This document shows, piece by piece, positions 60,981-64,000 of a stretch of DNA of 64,000 bases; the first letter of the stretch is position 1; each line of letters opens with the position of its first letter. Location: contig JAUYGY010000025.1 of NCBI GenBank assembly GCA_030690315.1, positions 151,324 through 215,323 on the forward strand, in the 5' to 3' direction. This stretch comes from Aequorivita sp. (lineage in GTDB: Bacteria; Bacteroidota; Bacteroidia; Flavobacteriales; Flavobacteriaceae). The notes beneath the pieces are model-generated. The model did no database searches. It was not told where the DNA came from and saw only the letters and a list, made by a program, of their open reading frames with translations. The position numbers and the translations under genes were made by a program.

Positions 60981-61982
60981 ATGTTTACTCAAATTTTTAA
61001 TATAAAACGTTCAATGCCTATAGCAATTATGGGTGTTTTCACTCTTTTGCTCACATCATGTGGAACACACAATAATGACTACAATCAAAACGACGGTATT
61101 TATTCTGGTGGCAATTCTGCGAATGTGGAAGAGGGAAACAACAATGAAGATCCTTCAAACGAAAGATCAAATTACTACCAACAATATTTCCAAAGCAAAA
61201 CGAACGCTTATTCCGATCTTCCAGAAGAAGGGGCTATTTTCACAGATATTGATGCCTATTCAACCACTGAAAGTATGGATGAAGACGGAAATATAGTGAT
61301 TGAAGATAATTACAGTGAAAAAGGTTACGGCCCTTGGGGTGACAACGCAGAATCTATAACCGTAAATGTATATAGCTATGGTGGTTATGGCTACGGTTTT
61401 TACCACAGGCCATACTGGTATGGTGGATATTGGGATTATTATCCATATTATGGCTTTTCGCCCTATTGGGGAATAAGTTATGGATGGGGTTATCCGTATT
61501 ATGGATATGGTTATGGTTATCCCAATTATTATGGTAATGGATATTATAATTCCTATTATAACAATCATTATTATAACGGTGTCTCCTATAATAGAGGCAG
61601 AAGAAATACTGATTACAGCAGAAGTGATTATAACAGAACGGAAACTCGAGGTAGATCTAATGTTTCAACTAGAAATTCCTCATATAACCGTTCCGAAATC
61701 TCACGTCGTGTAAATCGAAACAGTGTTAGAGCCAATAATAATACCCGAACTATTCGCAGTAACAATACCACTCGGTCCAATTCAAATAATGTTATAAGAA
61801 ATACGCGTTCAAATACAACACGAAGCGGCACCTATTCTCAACCCACCCGAAGCAATACCACTAGAAGTAGCAACTACTCTACGCCCACTAGAAGCAGTAA
61901 CTCTGGGTCCACGAGAAGTTCAGGTAGCAGCGGACGTTCCAGTAGCGGAAGTAGCAGTGGCGGACGTGGGGGTCGCGGTTAA
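60981..61982 (+). CDS. Low-complexity lipoprotein: Tyr/Gly-rich middle, Ser/Arg/Asn-rich tail
   Basis: 333 residues from ATG 60981; ATGs at 60951, 60954 and 61014 are alternatives, all leading into the same lipoprotein signal (MPIAIMGVFTLLLTSC). The acidic linker (about 30-115) is followed by about 75 residues rich in Tyr, Gly, Trp and Pro with repeated YGYGY/YYGNGYY units (61366-61610), then an arginine/serine/asparagine/threonine tail (SNTTRSG, PTRSSNSGSTRSSG) that ends GGRGGRG. Such a composition fits a disordered or cross-linking, possibly adhesive, surface protein. No enzymatic domain. From memory similar proteins sit between proS and an OmpP1/FadL gene in other flavobacteria; function unknown. 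Confidence 0.75.
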   Translation: MFTQIFNIKRSMPIAIMGVFTLLLTSCGTHNNDYNQNDGIYSGGNSANVEEGNNNEDPSNERSNYYQQYFQSKTNAYSDLPEEGAIFTDIDAYSTTESMDEDGNIVIEDNYSEKGYGPWGDNAESITVNVYSYGGYGYGFYHRPYWYGGYWDYYPYYGFSPYWGISYGWGYPYYGYGYGYPNYYGNGYYNSYYNNHYYNGVSYNRGRRNTDYSRSDYNRTETRGRSNVSTRNSSYNRSEISRRVNRNSVRANNNTRTIRSNNTTRSNSNNVIRNTRSNTTRSGTYSQPTRSNTTRSSNYSTPTRSSNSGSTRSSGSSGRSSSGSSSGGRGGRG

Positions 61983-62019
61983 AATAATTCATCAAAATAC
62001 TTTCATATAAGTTTTCTAC

Positions 62020-63540
62020 ATGAAAAGAATATCATTCTTCGTTATAGCTGTCTTTTCTTTCACAATTAGCCAAGGCCAAAACACAACTGACGGTTTAAGA
62101 TATAGTTCCGAACAGAACATTGGCACAGCCCGGTTCACTGCCCTCAGTGGCGCAATGGGCGCTTTGGGCGGCGATTTTTCAGCAATAGGCACAAATCCTG
62201 CCGGGGGTGCAGTTTTTCTGAATTCCAGCTTGATGTTTTCCGCTTCACTTTTCGATGTTGAAAATAAATCGAATTATTTTAACAATCGTGAAAAAAGTTT
62301 TTCTGATGATGTTGCAATAAATCAATTGGGAGGTATTTTCGTTATTAATAATTCAAATGAAGAATCTGCTTTTAAAAAATTCACTATTGGATTAAATTTC
62401 ACTGTAAATAAAAATTTCGACAATGAGCTATATATCGCCGGAACCGGAAACACTTCCATTGGCGATTTTTTCTTGGCACAGGCGCAGGGAATTCCTTTAA
62501 ATCTTTTGCAATTGCAATCTGGAGAATCCATTTCAGATTTATACCAGTATCTTGGAGAATCTGAAGGAGACGTTGCCCAAAATGCTTTTTTGGGGTATCA
62601 AGCTTTTCTTTTTGATCCTGTGGACCCAAATAATCCTTCAAATACTGCCTATGTCTCCAATATTTCCAATGGCAGTTTCAACCAAGAGTACGCATATCTT
62701 TCACAAGGCTACAACAGTAAATTCAGTATAAATCTTGCCACTCAAATTACAAATGATCTTTTCTTCGGAATAAATATAAATACCCATACCATTGAATTTG
62801 ACCAAAGTTCATATTTACTTGAAAGCAATGGAAATCCCGGTTCCACAGTAAATAGAGTTGGTTTTGAAAATAATCTTTCCGTAACTGGAGCCGGAATTTC
62901 TGCACAAGTTGGAGGGATTGCGAAAGTAGCCAGCAATTTGCGACTTGGGTTAAGCTTTGACACACCCACGTGGTTCCAACTATCTGAAGAAACTACGCAA
63001 AATCTAGAAAGCCGACGTGTTTTTGAGGGTCAAACCCTAAATGAATTTGTGGATCCACGAATTATAAACGTGTATGAAGATTATACCTTAAGAACTCCGG
63101 GGAAAATTTCTGCAAGTGCCGCCTATGTTTTTGGTTTAAATGGATTACTTAGTTTTGACTACTCCTATAAAGATTATTCCCAAATAGAATTTACCCCTAT
63201 AAATGGGCCTAATTTTAATGACCTTAACAGCACAATAGAAAACACCTTAAAAGCTGTTTCTACATATAAAATAGGTGCCGAATTTCGCCGAAATCAATTA
63301 AGCATTCGTGGCGGCTTTCATTATGAAGAAAGTCCTTACATAGATGATTCCATTGTGGGTGACCTAATGGGCGTTTCATTAGGTGGAGGTTATAATTTTG
63401 GGCGTTTCACTTGTGATCTTGCCTACTCAAGATCAGAACAAGAACGAAATCAACAATTATATTCAGTTGGTTTAACTGATGCTGCCACTATAAATGCTAC
63501 TTACAGCAATTTTGTAGTTTCTTTGGGCTTTAACTTTTAA
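62020..63540 (+). CDS. OmpP1/FadL-family outer membrane transport protein
   Basis: 506 residues. Signal peptide (MKRISFFVIAVFSFTISQGQ) followed by the FadL-type N-terminal hatch GTARFTALSGAMGALGGDFSAIGTNPAG (residues about 30-57, with the conserved NPAG). The remainder alternates strands and turns of a beta-barrel (LSFDYSYKDYSQIEFTPI, YKIGAEFRRNQLSIRGGFHYE, GVSLGGGYNFGRFTCDLAYSRS) and ends with a terminal Phe (VVSLGFNF) as required for barrel assembly. The family moves long-chain fatty acids or other hydrophobic molecules across the outer membrane; the exact substrate is unknown here. It follows the low-complexity lipoprotein by 37 nt. Confidence 0.88.
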   Translation: MKRISFFVIAVFSFTISQGQNTTDGLRYSSEQNIGTARFTALSGAMGALGGDFSAIGTNPAGGAVFLNSSLMFSASLFDVENKSNYFNNREKSFSDDVAINQLGGIFVINNSNEESAFKKFTIGLNFTVNKNFDNELYIAGTGNTSIGDFFLAQAQGIPLNLLQLQSGESISDLYQYLGESEGDVAQNAFLGYQAFLFDPVDPNNPSNTAYVSNISNGSFNQEYAYLSQGYNSKFSINLATQITNDLFFGININTHTIEFDQSSYLLESNGNPGSTVNRVGFENNLSVTGAGISAQVGGIAKVASNLRLGLSFDTPTWFQLSEETTQNLESRRVFEGQTLNEFVDPRIINVYEDYTLRTPGKISASAAYVFGLNGLLSFDYSYKDYSQIEFTPINGPNFNDLNSTIENTLKAVSTYKIGAEFRRNQLSIRGGFHYEESPYIDDSIVGDLMGVSLGGGYNFGRFTCDLAYSRSEQERNQQLYSVGLTDAATINATYSNFVVSLGFNF

Positions 63541-63720
63541 ATCACTTTCATATTTACATAAACCTCCCTCTGTGTTTTGATATTCTTTATTCTGAAGATT
63601 ATAGTATCTATTCTCTGAATATTCAATCCCACTAAAACTTTTATTGGCAATAAGGCCAACACGAAAGAAGTCTTTTCTACCCAGCTTAAGCTAATCCTTC
63701 AAACATTTTAGAGCATTAAA

Positions 63721-63744
63721 AAAGCCCGCAGTTTTGCGGGCTTT
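63721..63744. terminator. Bidirectional terminator between the porin gene and the T9SS cargo gene
   Basis: 10-bp stem AAAGCCCGCA / TGCGGGCTTT with a GTTT loop. The interval 63541-63720 before it shows nothing recognisable. Confidence 0.8.
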
Positions 63745-63764
63745 CAATTTTACAGATTAAATGT

Positions 63765-64000
63765 TTATCGTTTTAAGGTAAAATGTCCTTTGAATTCTTT
63801 TGGTTTTTCATCTTCAGTATATTCTACCCTGAACCAGTAGTCGCTCGATGGCAATGGATTACCGTTGTAGGTACCGTTCCAGCCCTCGCCCAGTGGGCTG
63901 ATCTGCTTGAGCAGCTTGCCGAAGCGGTCAAAGATATAGATTTTTGCCGTAGGGTCGCCCGTGGCGATACCGATGATGTTCCACGTGTCGTGGTAGCCAT
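63765..64000 (-). CDS. C-terminal end of a T9SS type-B (gliding-motility-associated) cargo protein, 5' truncated
   Basis: The reverse strand reads without a stop from the window edge to TAA at 63765-63767. The 77 visible residues contain the CHU_C / type-B sorting domain: WNIIGI, KIYIFDRFGKLLKQI, SPLGEGWNGTYNGNPLPSSDYWFRVEY and the final FKGHFTLKR. Proteins with this domain (for example SprB-like adhesins) leave the cell through the T9SS and depend on PorP/SprF-like partners. The rest of the gene lies beyond the window. The part from 63840 to 64000 is much more GC-rich than the surrounding sequence. Confidence 0.9.
   Translation of the reverse strand, partial: GYHDTWNIIGIATGDPTAKIYIFDRFGKLLKQISPLGEGWNGTYNGNPLPSSDYWFRVEYTEDEKPKEFKGHFTLKR

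Noticed and set aside
61260..61568. Ile/Thr-rich reverse-strand open frame
   Set aside because: It is the complement of the Tyr/Gly-rich repeats of the lipoprotein at 60981 and shows only that low complexity.

Overview
The window comes from an AT-rich member of the Flavobacteriaceae (Bacteroidota). The evidence is the PorT (SprT) component of the type IX secretion system (T9SS), three T9SS cargo C-termini (4660-7572 and both window edges), a SusC/SusD pair, the XrtF exosortase pair, a 287-residue primary sigma factor, and repeated TAnnTTTG promoter boxes with little sign of Shine-Dalgarno sequences. The genus may be Aequorivita/Vitellibacter-like, but this is only an impression. Nearly all of the window looks like ordinary chromosomal core, with no phage, insertion sequence, CRISPR array or rRNA operon seen.

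Layout, first half. 1-8836: 3' end of a T9SS cargo gene, a NUDIX hydrolase, rsmG (reverse), a fatty-acid desaturase with an aminotransferase, a large secreted P-domain protein, and purT. 8865-11719: reverse trkA-trkH potassium uptake operon. 11898-18680: ubiE, porT, trmH-like methylase (reverse), tamL, fbaA, accD. 18733-22451: a lipoprotein (reverse), then rpsO and pnp. 22562-26451: two lipoproteins, an ECF-type sigma factor and a one-helix membrane protein that looks like its regulator, then rpoD. 26667-29816: a RelE/ParE-type toxin-antitoxin pair (reverse), rpe with a YpdA-type reductase, and an MtfA-like peptidase. 29960-34623: susC-susD operon (reverse).

Layout, second half. 35656-41980: a reverse-strand copper cluster (periplasmic HMA protein, TonB receptor, CopA ATPase, HYC_CC_PP protein, DUF3347 lipoprotein). 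42021-42997: XrtF and its partner. 43099-46710: a GAF protein, a MacB-like permease and purH. 46774-52346: the full cell-elongation operon mreB-mreC-mreD-mrdA-rodA. 52420-57121: a nuclease, an orphan OppC-like permease and a tail-specific protease. 57294-63540: surE, coaD, rpsT with tRNA-Glu, proS, a Tyr/Gly-rich lipoprotein and a FadL-family porin. 63765-64000: the end of a T9SS type-B cargo gene.

The most unexpected signal is not a gene. At least seven spacers (8837, 17765, 36019, 41369, 43602, 45021, 52391) are built from degenerate tandem heptamers, each with its own consensus. In two cases the array fills the gap between two genes exactly (4 x 7 and 7 x 7 nt); in a third it runs from a stop codon straight to a -7 promoter box. 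Other things worth checking are the AccD that has lost all its zinc-ribbon cysteines, a 10-C tract upstream of susC, and GC-rich iterons in a 508-bp gap at 53236-53743. Many genes here appear to start at TTG or at an internal ATG; where I moved a start, the reason is given in the entry.
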